Below are positions 46,801 through 59,100 of a stretch of 64,000 nt of DNA, piece by piece. The notes below the pieces were generated by a model, which saw only the letters and a program-made list of their open reading frames with translations, had not been told where the DNA came from and ran no database searches. The first letter of the stretch is position 1; every line of letters begins with the position of its first letter. The stretch comes from CAZGNZ01 sp964527215 (GTDB taxonomy: Bacteria > Fidelibacterota > Marinisomatia > SCGC-AAA003-L08 > JACNLC01). Position numbers and translations under genes: made by a program. The DNA lies in NCBI GenBank assembly GCA_964527215.1, contig CAZGNZ010000003.1, positions 1-64,000 of the forward strand, given 5' to 3'.

Positions 46801-46811
46801 TCCTCAAGATT
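46778..46811 (+). terminator. Perfect 13-bp hairpin between secreted-protein genes
   Basis: AATCTTGAGGAGA at 46778-46790 pairs perfectly with TCTCCTCAAGATT at 46799-46811 around an 8-base AT-rich loop. Only TTCCCC follows, so termination may be partial. The GAGGAGA arm also resembles a Shine-Dalgarno sequence that the hairpin would hide. Confidence 0.45.
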
Positions 46812-46845
46812 TCCCCAATTATTAGGTTAAGTAAAGGAGACCATA

Positions 46846-47673
46846 ATGAAGAAATTGTTATTAGTATTGACGTTAGTCGCCGGTTTCGTTTACGCAGCGG
46901 ATGTGGTGTTCTATATTTCTGACCAGGATCTGGGTGCCGGAACTTTGGACATTTATATGGAGAACCCCAATGATGCCGTGTACGGTTTCCAGTTGACAGT
47001 GATCCATCAGATGGGTGAGTACTGTGAAAAAACAGATCTTACTACACAGACTGATTGTGAAAACGCTGGTTTTGAGTGGTTTGGTTTTGATGGTCTTTAT
47101 GGTGGTGATGATCCTGCGATGGTATCATACGGTGCTGCGTCCGGCGGTAGTGCAGAAACTGCTGGTTTCATGGTTCCCGGTAACGACAGCGGTATGATCC
47201 TTGGATTCTCACTGATCGGAACATCTGTACCTGCAGGCGAAGGCGTACTGACAACAGTTGAATGGGATGCACCGACTTATGATCTGCGCGGTTATGTTTC
47301 ATTGACTGTCACCAACGTCTCTGGTGAACTTGGTTCAGCTCTTTCATTTGAAATTGGTAATGCGTTCCTCGGAACAGAAGAAACATCAGTTATCAGTGAA
47401 TTTGCCTTGGCAAACAATTTTCCCAATCCATTTAACCCTTCCACTCAGATTAATTACGATGTCGCTCAGCCTGGTGATGTCTCGATCATTGTTTATGACA
47501 TTCTCGGTCAGGAAGTGGCATCTCTGGTTAATGGTTACCATGCGCCCAATACATACAATGTAAAATGGTATGGATTGAACAATGATGGAAATCAGGTGGC
47601 CACAGGTATCTATTACTACAAAATGGTATCAGGAAAATTTGTAGAGACCAAAAAAATGATGTTTGTGAAGTAG
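46846..47673 (+). CDS. Small secreted cohesin-like protein with T9SS sorting tail
   Basis: A 275-residue protein with signal peptide MKKLLLVLTLVAGFVYA, one cohesin-like domain (about 19-180) and a sorting tail (about 185-275; ANNFPNPFNPSTQINYDV, ending KKMMFVK). The domain shares DIYMENPNDAVYGFQLTV and AGFMVPGNDSGMILGFSL with the first cohesin-like domain of the two giant proteins. It also carries a short cysteine-containing insert (TDLTTQTDCENAGFEWFGF). It looks like a minimal cell-anchored version of the giant proteins. AAAGGAG precedes the ATG, and a strong terminator at 47709-47740 ends the unit. Confidence 0.8.
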   Translation: MKKLLLVLTLVAGFVYAADVVFYISDQDLGAGTLDIYMENPNDAVYGFQLTVIHQMGEYCEKTDLTTQTDCENAGFEWFGFDGLYGGDDPAMVSYGAASGGSAETAGFMVPGNDSGMILGFSLIGTSVPAGEGVLTTVEWDAPTYDLRGYVSLTVTNVSGELGSALSFEIGNAFLGTEETSVISEFALANNFPNPFNPSTQINYDVAQPGDVSIIVYDILGQEVASLVNGYHAPNTYNVKWYGLNNDGNQVATGIYYYKMVSGKFVETKKMMFVK

Positions 47674-47708
47674 CAATACACTCAGACACTCATTTTCCAC
47701 ATAGAAAT

Positions 47709-47740
47709 AAAGGGGAGCTTTTGTGCTCCCCTTTTTTATT
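47709..47740 (+). terminator. Rho-independent terminator
   Basis: GGGGAGC at 47712-47718 and GCTCCCC at 47725-47731 form a perfect stem around TTTTGT, followed by six T and then ATTT. An A-run precedes the stem. This is a textbook intrinsic terminator for the cohesin-like protein gene. The group II intron fragment begins directly after its T-tract. Confidence 0.88.
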
Positions 47741-47741
47741 T

Positions 47742-48150
47742 GTGTGCGCCCGGCAGGGCGCACTTGCTTGGAGGTGCCCCGTCAGCCTCGATATCAGAAG
47801 AGGCGGGCAGGAAGGAAGCCCTCTGCGCACCCGACAGGGGGAAGTGTTAGCTGATCAGCAACTGCAGCATTGTGAGGTTCTGTGGGAAGGAAGCTGAATG
47901 CAAAGCACTGGCCTGACGAACAGGAAACACATACGAGGTATGCATATCGGATGAGGACTCAAATATCTCTAAAGTCCCATAACTGTACTATTCGTATGCA
48001 TGTATACGTGGCAGGCAAAAACGTGAAGGCAGGCGTGCATTACCCAGGGATATCTTGCAGATTGCCAGGGGCTATGTTCATCAAGAGGTGGTCGTATGAG
48101 GTGTGAGAAGTCAGCCGGGGGAATTGTAGTCTCGATCGACCGGGATGAAG
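47742..48150 (+). mobile_element. Truncated group II intron (5' portion, no maturase)
   Basis: The segment begins GTGTGCGCCC, fitting the GUGYG intron 5' end, and its first hairpin is perfect (GTGCGCCC 47744-47751, loop GGCA, GGGCGCAC 47756-47763). Several blocks match bacterial group II introns as I recall them, in the right order: AAGGAAGC (47888-47895), CTGACGAACA (47913-47922), a CAGATTGCCA...GGGC block (48058-48072) and AGAAGTCAGC (48106-48115), which usually sits just before the maturase gene. No reverse transcriptase/maturase frame and no domain V follow, so it looks 3'-truncated. The right boundary is approximate. Insertion directly after an intrinsic terminator is the known habit of class C introns. 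Confidence 0.68.
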
Positions 48151-48376
48151 ATTCGAACGTGAACATGAGAGTTGAACCACATTCAGTGCCAAATGAGCGT
48201 ACAATAGCAATCGACGTAAATCGATCCAGGTCTGCAAATACGAGACAGTATCCTGAAATATGACCGTGGTGTTTGGCCCATTTAATGTGATTGTGAATCG
48301 TCTGCTCCAGCATACGCTCAACGGCTTGAGCAGGTAGTCGAGCGGGTGGATTGACCCGACCCATTGTCGGAATAGG

Positions 48377-48398
48377 TTTCTCGTGAAATATGCGGGCT
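48377..48398 (+). repeat. 22-base repeat, copy 1
   Basis: TTTCTCGTGAAATATGCGGGCT recurs exactly at 54378-54399 in the same orientation, so the two copies bracket the rRNA operon. Here TATGCG within the repeat can pair with CGCATA about 10 bases downstream. Function unknown. Confidence 0.7.
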
Positions 48399-48627
48399 TA
48401 AAGGCGCATAAGTTGCAGAAAGGGTAACCAAGTGTGGACTCATCAATTTTCCGCCGTAAGCGGGCAAATTATCAAAATTGTACCCTAAAGAATATATCCG
48501 ATGTCTGCGGCGGGAGGCATCATTGGATTCAAATATTGGGATGAATTTTCTGAATGGATAATTTTCCAAACAAAAATCTTTAAAAACGTCTGTTGAAAGC
48601 CAAACAGCAGTCATTGTGTTAATTGAA

Positions 48628-48645
48628 AAATATCTCGAGATATTT
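48628..48645. promoter_or_regulatory. 18-bp perfect palindrome upstream of rRNA promoter
   Basis: AAATATCTCGAGATATTT is a perfect inverted repeat ending 10 bases before the TTGC box of the first rRNA-leader promoter. Its length and position suit an operator for a dimeric regulator. No regulator is identified. Confidence 0.4.
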
Positions 48646-48655
48646 AAATAAATAC

Positions 48656-48687
48656 TTGCTCAAAGATATAATATTCCTCTAATTTTA
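48656..48687 (+). promoter_or_regulatory. rRNA-leader promoter P1
   Basis: TTGC at 48656-48659, a 20-base spacer and TAATTTTA at 48680-48687. The 20-base spacing equals that of the other promoters here. ACGGG follows in both P1 and P2. Transcripts from P1 would meet the terminator at 48720-48750. Confidence 0.5.
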
Positions 48688-48719
48688 CGGGCTCGACAAT
48701 TGATGGTTGTATTTCACTT

Positions 48720-48750
48720 GGGAGTTGCACACGGGTCTCCCATTTTTTTT
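48720..48750 (+). terminator. Intrinsic terminator in rRNA leader (first)
   Basis: GGGAG at 48720-48724 pairs with CTCCC at 48737-48741, followed by A and eight T. The stem is short, but the T-run is strong. It lies about 27-58 bases after the expected P1 start. Confidence 0.6.
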
Positions 48751-48818
48751 CAAATGACGGGCATGTTTTTTCAAATAAACCGATCGCAGAAATAAAAAGC
48801 GAAGGTAATTAAAAATGC

Positions 48819-48850
48819 TTGTATTGTGTTTTAAATAGTCTCTAATATAC
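48819..48850 (+). promoter_or_regulatory. rRNA-leader promoter P2
   Basis: TTGT at 48819-48822, a 20-base spacer and TAATATAC at 48843-48850, followed by GGGG. It is the closest good promoter to 16S (about 120 bases upstream) and the best candidate for the main rRNA promoter. Confidence 0.5.
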
Positions 48851-48853
48851 GGG

Positions 48854-48877
48854 GCTGTGCAAGGCACAGCATTTTTT
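48854..48877 (+). terminator. Intrinsic terminator in rRNA leader (second)
   Basis: GCTGTGC (48854-48860), loop AAG, GCACAGC (48864-48870), then ATTTTTT. The stem is perfect. The expected P2 start falls inside the 5' arm, so it should stop read-through from upstream more than P2 transcripts. Confidence 0.62.
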
Positions 48878-48884
48878 ATCGAAA

Positions 48885-48901
48885 GATTTTTGACATTGAG
48901 A
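48885..48901 (+). promoter_or_regulatory. boxA-like antitermination element in rRNA leader
   Basis: GATTTTTGACATTGAGA resembles boxA, and a near copy (GACTTTTGAAATTGCGAGA) lies in the 16S-23S spacer at 50854-50872. In bacterial rRNA operons, boxA usually occurs in exactly these two places to load the Nus antitermination complex. Confidence 0.5.
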
Positions 48902-48969
48902 GTGGGTGTGAGAGAAACCTAATTAAGTAGTCCACAAGGATTAAAAAAAATAAAATAGTCAATCAAACT

Positions 48970-50527
<1,558 letters not shown>

Positions 50528-50625
50528 TAAGGAGTATCCTGAAGCGATTCAGGAGAGGTCGAACTTAATGGGTATTGCTTTCACACCACTCTTAAATGTT
50601 GCTGACAATCAATTGATTGTTCAGT

Positions 50626-50699
50626 GGGCCTGTAGCTCAGTCGGTTAGAGCACCGCCCTGATAAGGCGGGGGTCGGAAGTTCGAGTCTTCCCAGACCCA
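50626..50699 (+). tRNA. tRNA-Ile (anticodon GAT)
   Basis: A 74-base cloverleaf in the 16S-23S spacer, with anticodon loop CTGATAA flanked by CCGCC/GGCGG, D-arm GCTC/GAGC and T-arm GGAAG/CTTCC with TTCGAGT. The acceptor GGGCCTG pairs with CAGACCC except for a C4-A69 mismatch. CCA is not encoded. Confidence 0.95.
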
Positions 50700-50737
50700 C
50701 ACCGTGGGCACGGGTAGAATCGGCGAGTCCGTCTTCC

Positions 50738-50810
50738 GGGGCTGTAGCTCAGTTGGGAGAGCGCCTGCTTTGCACGCAGGAGGTCGCAGGTTCGATCCCT
50801 GTCAGCTCCA
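50738..50810 (+). tRNA. tRNA-Ala (anticodon TGC)
   Basis: A 73-base cloverleaf with anticodon loop TTTGCAC and stem CCTGC/GCAGG. The acceptor GGGGCTG pairs with CAGCTCC, giving G3-U70, the alanine identity pair. CCA is not encoded. It follows tRNA-Ile by 38 bases in the usual Ile-Ala spacer order. Confidence 0.96.
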
Positions 50811-50853
50811 CAAAATCAGGTATTAACCTGAGAAGTTTGTCTGCCTAGTGCAT

Positions 50854-50872
50854 GACTTTTGAAATTGCGAGA
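50854..50872 (+). promoter_or_regulatory. boxA-like element in 16S-23S spacer
   Basis: GACTTTTGAAATTGCGAGA is a near copy of the leader element at 48885-48901 and sits just ahead of the 23S processing stem, where spacer boxA elements normally occur. Confidence 0.48.
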
Positions 50873-50896
50873 ATTGTTGTAAGATTGATATCAAAT

Positions 50897-50916
50897 TGTC
50901 TATCTGAAAATTAATA
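50897..50916 (+). other. Pre-23S processing stem, 5' arm
   Basis: This 20-base arm (TGTCTAT...) pairs with 53791-53810 (...ATAGACA) with one mismatch and one G-U pair, enclosing the whole 23S gene. This is the usual RNase III processing stem. Confidence 0.75.
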
Positions 50917-50920
50917 GGCT

Positions 50921-53790
<2,870 letters not shown>

Positions 53791-53810
53791 TATTGATTTT
53801 CAAATAGACA
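53791..53810 (+). other. Pre-23S processing stem, 3' arm
   Basis: Partner of the arm at 50897-50916. Together they flank the mature 23S ends with a small asymmetric internal loop. Confidence 0.75.
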
Positions 53811-53844
53811 GGGATGTCACTTACAACAATTCTCCATGAAATTT

Positions 53845-53961
53845 ACTGGTGGCAATGGCATAGGGGGTACACCCGATCCCATTCCGAACTCGGAAGTTAA
53901 GACCTATAACGCCGATGGTACTGCACGGGAGACTAGTGTGGGAGAGTAGGAAGCTGCCAGT
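53845..53961 (+). rRNA. rrf: 5S ribosomal RNA
   Basis: ACTGGTGGC (53845) pairs with GCTGCCAGT (53953-53961). The central CCCGATCCCATTCCGAACTC block and GCCGATGGTACTGC are typical 5S. It is 117 bases long and sits 54 bases after 23S. Confidence 0.95.
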
Positions 53962-53970
53962 TACCTTTTG

Positions 53971-54001
53971 AAAAAGGGGCATTTTTGCCCCTTTTTTGTT
54001 T
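53971..54001 (+). terminator. rRNA operon terminator
   Basis: AAAAAGGGGC, loop ATTTTT, GCCCCTTTTTTG: a perfect GC stem with flanking A/T extension and a T-run, 10 bases after 5S. Confidence 0.9.
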
Positions 54002-54715
54002 CTATTCTTTTTCCTCGAACGTCCGTTATGAATATTCTTGCTCCAACTCCGTGTATTTATGCCAGCAACAAAAACTCTCTCCTGTGATTTCAAATCTGCC
54101 GTCATCAAGAAATGTTTGCGTGATGTATTTTAGGTAATAATGCCGAAAAAGCAATACCCTTCCACAGTATTAGTCCGTATGTTTCATGAGGTTTCGAAAT
54201 GAGATAGTGAAGCTGGTTGTTTATGCAGGGCCTGCGATGAGATATGAACGACATTGTACTGGAAAGTACAATGAGAACACATATCAAACTTAATTCAAAA
54301 TCTGTCTGCTGACTGACGGTGCAGAATCGACCAGAACGACCATCGTCCGAAAAATGCAAAGCATTTTACGCATAGATTTTCTCGTGAAATATGCGGGCTA
54401 AACACGGTCTGGAAATAATAATTGATAGAATCTCATCTGCAATTCATACAAACTATTTCTACCTTGAAATATTTTTCCGCACCAGCCTTTCTTTTTGCTT
54501 TTCTGGTTGAATTAAGCATAAAATATTAAACAGGACGAAGGGTAAAAGGTACTTGAACTTCACCTACCTTCTTCTTCTGTTTTCCCTTCGAAAAATCTTG
54601 ATTCTGCGCACTTGAATAATTACACATGATTCTGAACTATAATGGTTTGATGATTTGGGTCATTCACCTGAATTGATATTATGTAAACCCAATGTAATCA
54701 TATAAGGATACCATC
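54002..54715. other. Intergenic region downstream of rRNA operon
   Basis: No gene is supported. It contains a perfect 9-bp hairpin with a GGAA loop (54252-54273, CATTGTACT/AGTACAATG), a second hairpin AAAATGC/GCATTTT (54351-54367) and the second copy of the 22-base repeat (54378-54399). A possible promoter for the next gene is TTGAAT at 54612-54617 with TATAAT at 54638-54643, a 20-base spacer. Confidence 0.5.
54378..54399 (+). repeat. 22-base repeat, copy 2
   Basis: Identical to 48377-48398. Here the TATGCG of the repeat pairs with CGCATA at 54369-54374, upstream rather than downstream of it. The change of side suggests the surrounding sequence is not a simple duplication. Confidence 0.7.
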
Positions 54716-55801
54716 ATGAAAAAGTTACTATGCATAATTCTGTCACTGACCTTTTTTGGATTACTTGTCGCCCAACACCAGACGCAGGCGTCAGTTGTGA
54801 TTTCCTACGACCGCTCTATGAGTATGTTTAGGAATTTTATGGGATATCCTGAGAAAGATCAGATGAGTGCAGGTGATTTTAAAAGGGTGAATGCATTTGT
54901 TGTCGATCTGCTTGAAAATGGATACTTTGACGCATCAAAAAAACTGGGTAAAAATGACATTGCATCCACCTATTTTGAAAATGGCAGCCATGGAAATCTT
55001 GTTCAAAAACTGAAGAGCTCCGGAATAAATCAGAATGTCTACTATTTTGATTTCGGCGGGAAAGTATATAATCAAGGAGTCAAATCTCTCCCTGAATTAC
55101 GGCATTTTCTGAAAAACTCCCTCCCCCTTGCGAGAGACAGCCACACTTTTCTCAACAATAAACAGGCATTCTGGAATGCTTTCCCGGAACTTCAGACCGA
55201 CCTTCCTTGCGCTGCCTGTGAAGTTTATGAACAATACCTAAACGGTAATGCAGTTATCTGGATAAATATTTCTGATAATCAAATCTCGCTGGACCAAGGT
55301 TCGGCCTGCCAGGCAAAACTGAACCATTTTAAAAACAAGTTTATTGAAGAAATGCTCTTGGATGTCGGTTTCAACAACTATGTCCATGTGACAATGAGTC
55401 TTATTCTGCCTATCGGAGGATGTACCGATCCGGCCGCTTCTAATTTCAATCCCAATGCGTCCATGAATGATGGCACCTGTCAATATCCTCCATCTGGTTT
55501 CTTTGTTGAAAAATCCGGAAATTCTATTGTCTGGAATCCACCTGCAGGGTCGCCGCCATTCACATATTTCATAGATGACAAAATTGTTGAATCCCCTTAC
55601 ATTCCAACTGAAAATGGTCAGTATGTTGTTTGGGCGATGAACTGCCATGGTAAAATTCCGGCATCCATAAATGTGGATGATATCACAACTGAAGCAGATG
55701 CACCAATATCTGCACCGCCCTCCGAAGAAGATAAGGGAATGGGCAATAAGCTGTTACTGGGATTTTTACTGGTGTTTGGATTACTGGGTGCCGCCAGTTG
55801 A
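54716..55801 (+). CDS. Secreted vWA-like protein with C-terminal membrane anchor
   Basis: A 361-residue protein with signal peptide MKKLLCIILSLTFFGLLVAQ. A von Willebrand A-like domain starts at once: VVISYDRSMSM holds a DxSxS metal site (Asp32, Ser34, Ser36), and WINISDNQ near 185 could supply the last metal ligand. The middle metal-site threonine is not obvious. A GCTDPAASNFNPNAS motif with paired cysteines follows near 240-262, then an Ig-like stretch (SGNSIVWNPPAGSPPF). A C-terminal hydrophobic helix (LLLGFLLVFGLLGAAS) would anchor it in a membrane. ATAAGGAT precedes the ATG. Metal-dependent protein binding is inferred; the partner is unknown. Confidence 0.7.
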   Translation: MKKLLCIILSLTFFGLLVAQHQTQASVVISYDRSMSMFRNFMGYPEKDQMSAGDFKRVNAFVVDLLENGYFDASKKLGKNDIASTYFENGSHGNLVQKLKSSGINQNVYYFDFGGKVYNQGVKSLPELRHFLKNSLPLARDSHTFLNNKQAFWNAFPELQTDLPCAACEVYEQYLNGNAVIWINISDNQISLDQGSACQAKLNHFKNKFIEEMLLDVGFNNYVHVTMSLILPIGGCTDPAASNFNPNASMNDGTCQYPPSGFFVEKSGNSIVWNPPAGSPPFTYFIDDKIVESPYIPTENGQYVVWAMNCHGKIPASINVDDITTEADAPISAPPSEEDKGMGNKLLLGFLLVFGLLGAAS

Positions 55802-56123
55802 TCTCGCATGTCTGACAGCGCGGTCACTCCCGCTGAGTCGGTATTTTAACGCATTTACTCAATAGGACATTTTGATTGCACATTTTCTCAGCAGTAACAA
55901 AAAAACTTCCGGATTGGACTGCGCGTTCAATGATAATTTATCATAACTGAATAATGCACCATCCGATTTGCAGCTCAAAGTCGAAGTGCCATAAATCCCC
56001 CAAACATAAATGTTTCGAGGGAAAACAACCTTGGTACTCTAAAGATTAGAATGTTAAATTTGTTAAATTAAAATTTGATGTATCTCCATCTTTTATAACA
56101 CATCATTCATAAGGAGTTCAGAA
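55802..56123. other. Intergenic region upstream of giant cysteine-repeat gene
   Basis: It holds an inverted repeat ATGATAA-T-TTATCAT (55930-55944), the promoter at 56031-56062 and AAGGAG at 56111-56116. A 13-base string, CCGGATTGGACTG, occurs here near 55911 and again inside the next gene near 56188. No gene is seen. Confidence 0.5.
56031..56062 (+). promoter_or_regulatory. Bacteroidota-like promoter (TTGG-N20-TAAATTTG)
   Basis: TTGG at 56031-56034, a 20-base spacer and TAAATTTG at 56055-56062. This is the third exact instance of the form in the window, about 60 bases ahead of the ATG at 56124. Confidence 0.6.
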
Positions 56124-59100
56124 ATGAGGAAAATCCTTAAGTCCATATTCCTGATAACATTGCTCTCAGCATTTGGATTATCACAACCGGATTGGACTGT
56201 TAACCCTGCGGATTTCGAGTTTTCTGGATCGGTGACAGCTGCCGTACAGGTCGATGATGCCGTAGTTGGTTCAGGCGAAGACATGCTGGCAGCCTTTGTC
56301 GAAGGTGAACTGCGCGGTGTTGTCAACGGCCTGTTTTATCCAACAGGGGAATACTATGTCTTTTTCCTGGTGATCAACAGCAATACGGTGACAGGTGAAA
56401 CGGTGAATTTCCAGTACTATCATTCACAATCGGATGCTGTCTATGACTTGGAAGAAACACTGGACTTTACATCCGATATGATCATTGGAAATGCAGTTGC
56501 TCCTTTTGAATTTAACCTTTACACCGACTGCTACGGAACCATTAGCGGCTCGGCAGTAATCGACGACTGCGGACAGTGCTGCTCCGGTGAATCAGGTGTG
56601 GAATGCTCCTATTACAACGGTCCCGACGACTTTGGCGGCCTGTATGACTGCAACGGGGTTTGCAATGGGGAAGCGATCATTGATGAATGCGGGGTGTGCT
56701 GTGCAGGCTCCACAGGAACGGAGTGTTCGTTTTTTAACAGTATCGAAGACTTTGGGGGCGCATACGATTGTACCGGGACCTGTTTCGGCACCAGTGAAAT
56801 AGATAGCTACGGCAACTGCTGTGAAGCATCTGAAATCGATTGTGGCGGTCTCTGCTACGGGCAGGCAGTGCTTGACGATTTCTTTGACTGCTGTGTCGAT
56901 CCCGATCTGGTTTACTACGATGGCGATGACGACGGATTGGGCGATCCTGACAGTACTGCATATTCCTGCGGATATATACCGATGTGGGTTTTGAACGGAA
57001 ACGACATGTACCCGGACTGCGCAGCGAATTTTTACGACTGTGCCGGAGTCTGCGGAGGAGACGCGCTGGAACTTGAATACTGGATTGATTATGACGGTGA
57101 CGGCTGGGGCAGCGAATACGTCGGAGTGGAATGCAGTATTAATGCCCAGCCCAATTGGGTCCTTCAGGGTGGAGACGAATATGATGATATCTACTGCGAA
57201 TCCAACTATTTTGACTGCACAACAACATGTGACGGAACAGCCTATCTGGATGACTGCGGTATCTGTTCCGGTGGAAATTCGGGACACCCGGCAAACAGTG
57301 ATCAGGATTGTGCCGGTGTCTGTTTCGGCACTGCTGTCGAACTTACCTACTGGCAGGACATAGATGGTGACGGACTCGGCGGTGAGTATGTCGGTGTGGT
57401 CTGTGATGCCGATGCAGATCCGACCTGGGTAACCAATGACGATGACCTGTATGATGATATCTACTGTGAATCAAATATTTTTGACTGCGATCTGGTATGT
57501 GATGGAGATGCCTATATCGCAGATTTTTACTTTGACAACGACGCAGACGGTCTGGGCGGTGCCCTGGCAGCAGGGAATATCTGTTCTGCCGATGCCGAAG
57601 CCGGCTGGGTGACCAACAGCGATGACCTGTATGATGATATTTACTGTCTGTCCAACATCTTCGACTGTGCGCTTGTCTGCGACGGCGAAGCCGTTATTGA
57701 TGACTGCGGCGACTGCACCGGCGGCACCACTGGCATCCCGTTTAACGATGCGTTGGACTGTGCCGGTGTCTGTGACGGAGATGCCTTCGTCGCTGATTTC
57801 TATTATGACAATGATGAAGACGGTCTGGGCGGCGCAATGGCAGCTGCGGGAATCTGTTCCGTTGACGCCGAAGCCGGCTGGGTGACCAACAGTGACGATC
57901 TCTACGATGATATCTTCTGCCTGTCAAATTCATTTGACTGCGCGCTTGTCTGCGACGGCGAGGCATATCTGGATGACTGTGGTGTCTGTTCTGGTGGAAC
58001 CACCGGTCATATTGCCAACAGCGATATGGACTGCGCCGATGTCTGCTTCGGGCCAGCAGTTGAACAGACCTACTGGGAAGATGAAGACGGAGACGGTCTG
58101 GGCGGTGAATATGTCGGTGTGGTCTGTGATGCCTTTGCAGATCCGACCTGGGTCATGAACAATGACGATCTTTATGATGACATCTACTGTCTTTCCAACA
58201 CCTTTGACTGCGCGCTTGTCTGCGATGGCGATGCATTTATCGCTGATTTCTACTATGACAATGATGCAGACGGCCTAGGCGGCGCACTGGCAGCCGAGGA
58301 AATCTGTTCCGCAGACGCGGACGCCGGCTGGGTAACCAATACCGGTGACCTTCACGACGACATCTACTGTCTTTCCAACACCTTTGACTGCGCCCTGGTC
58401 TGTGATGGTGACGCCTTCATATCTGACTTCTATTTTGACAACGACGAAGACGGTCTGGGCGGTGCACTGGCAGCAGGGAATATCTGTTCTGCCGATGCCG
58501 AAGCCGGCTGGGTGACCAATACCGGTGACCTTTACGACGATATCTACTGCCTTTCCAACATCTTCGACTGTGCGCTTGTCTGCGACGGCGAAGCCGTTAT
58601 TGACGACTGCGGCGACTGCACCGGCGGCACCACTGGCATCCCGTTTAACGATGCCCTGGACTGTGCCGGTGTCTGTGACGGAGATGCCTTCGTCGCTGAT
58701 TTCTATTATGACAATGATGAAGACGGTCTGGGTGGCGCACTGGCGGCTGAGGGAATCTGTTCCGTTGACGCCGAAGCCGGCTGGGTGACAAACAGTGACG
58801 ATCTCTACGACGATATTTTCTGTCTGTCCAATTCATTCGACTGTGCGCTTGTCTGCGACGGCGAGGCATATCTTGATGACTGTGATGTCTGTTCCGGCGG
58901 TACAACCGGTCATATTGCCAACAGCGATATGGACTGCGCCGATGTCTGCTTCGGGCCAGCAGTTGAACAGACCTACTGGGAAGATGAAGACGGAGACGGT
59001 CTGGGCGGTGAATATGTCGGTGTGGTCTGTGATGCCTTTGCAGATCCGACCTGGGTCATGAACAATGACGATCTTTATGATGACATCTACTGTCTTTCCA

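Larger units (their letters stand above)
47674..48969. other. Non-coding region: terminator, group II intron fragment, rRNA leader
   Basis: In order: terminator (47709-47740), group II intron 5' part (47742 to about 48150), an unassigned stretch (48150-48620) holding one copy of a 22-base repeat (48377-48398), a palindrome (48628-48645), two promoter-plus-terminator modules (48656-48877) and a boxA-like element (48885-48901) before 16S. Open frames of 60-130 codons occur on both strands, but none has a ribosome binding site or a recognisable product. Confidence 0.6.

Noticed and set aside
47882..48364. Open frames on both strands within and after the intron fragment (74 codons +, 131 and 93 codons -)
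   Set aside because: They overlap structured intron sequence, lack ribosome sites and show no recognisable protein. A decayed gene on the minus strand at 48150-48360 cannot be excluded but is unsupported.
48890..48925. TTGACA at 48890-48895 as the main rRNA promoter -35
   Set aside because: No matching -10 lies 16-19 bases downstream. The string fits a boxA-like element better, with a near copy in the 16S-23S spacer.
55911..56200. 13-base direct repeat CCGGATTGGACTG upstream of and within the last gene as a mobile-element duplication
   Set aside because: Flanks do not match beyond the 13 bases and no element lies between the copies, so it is probably chance or an old remnant.
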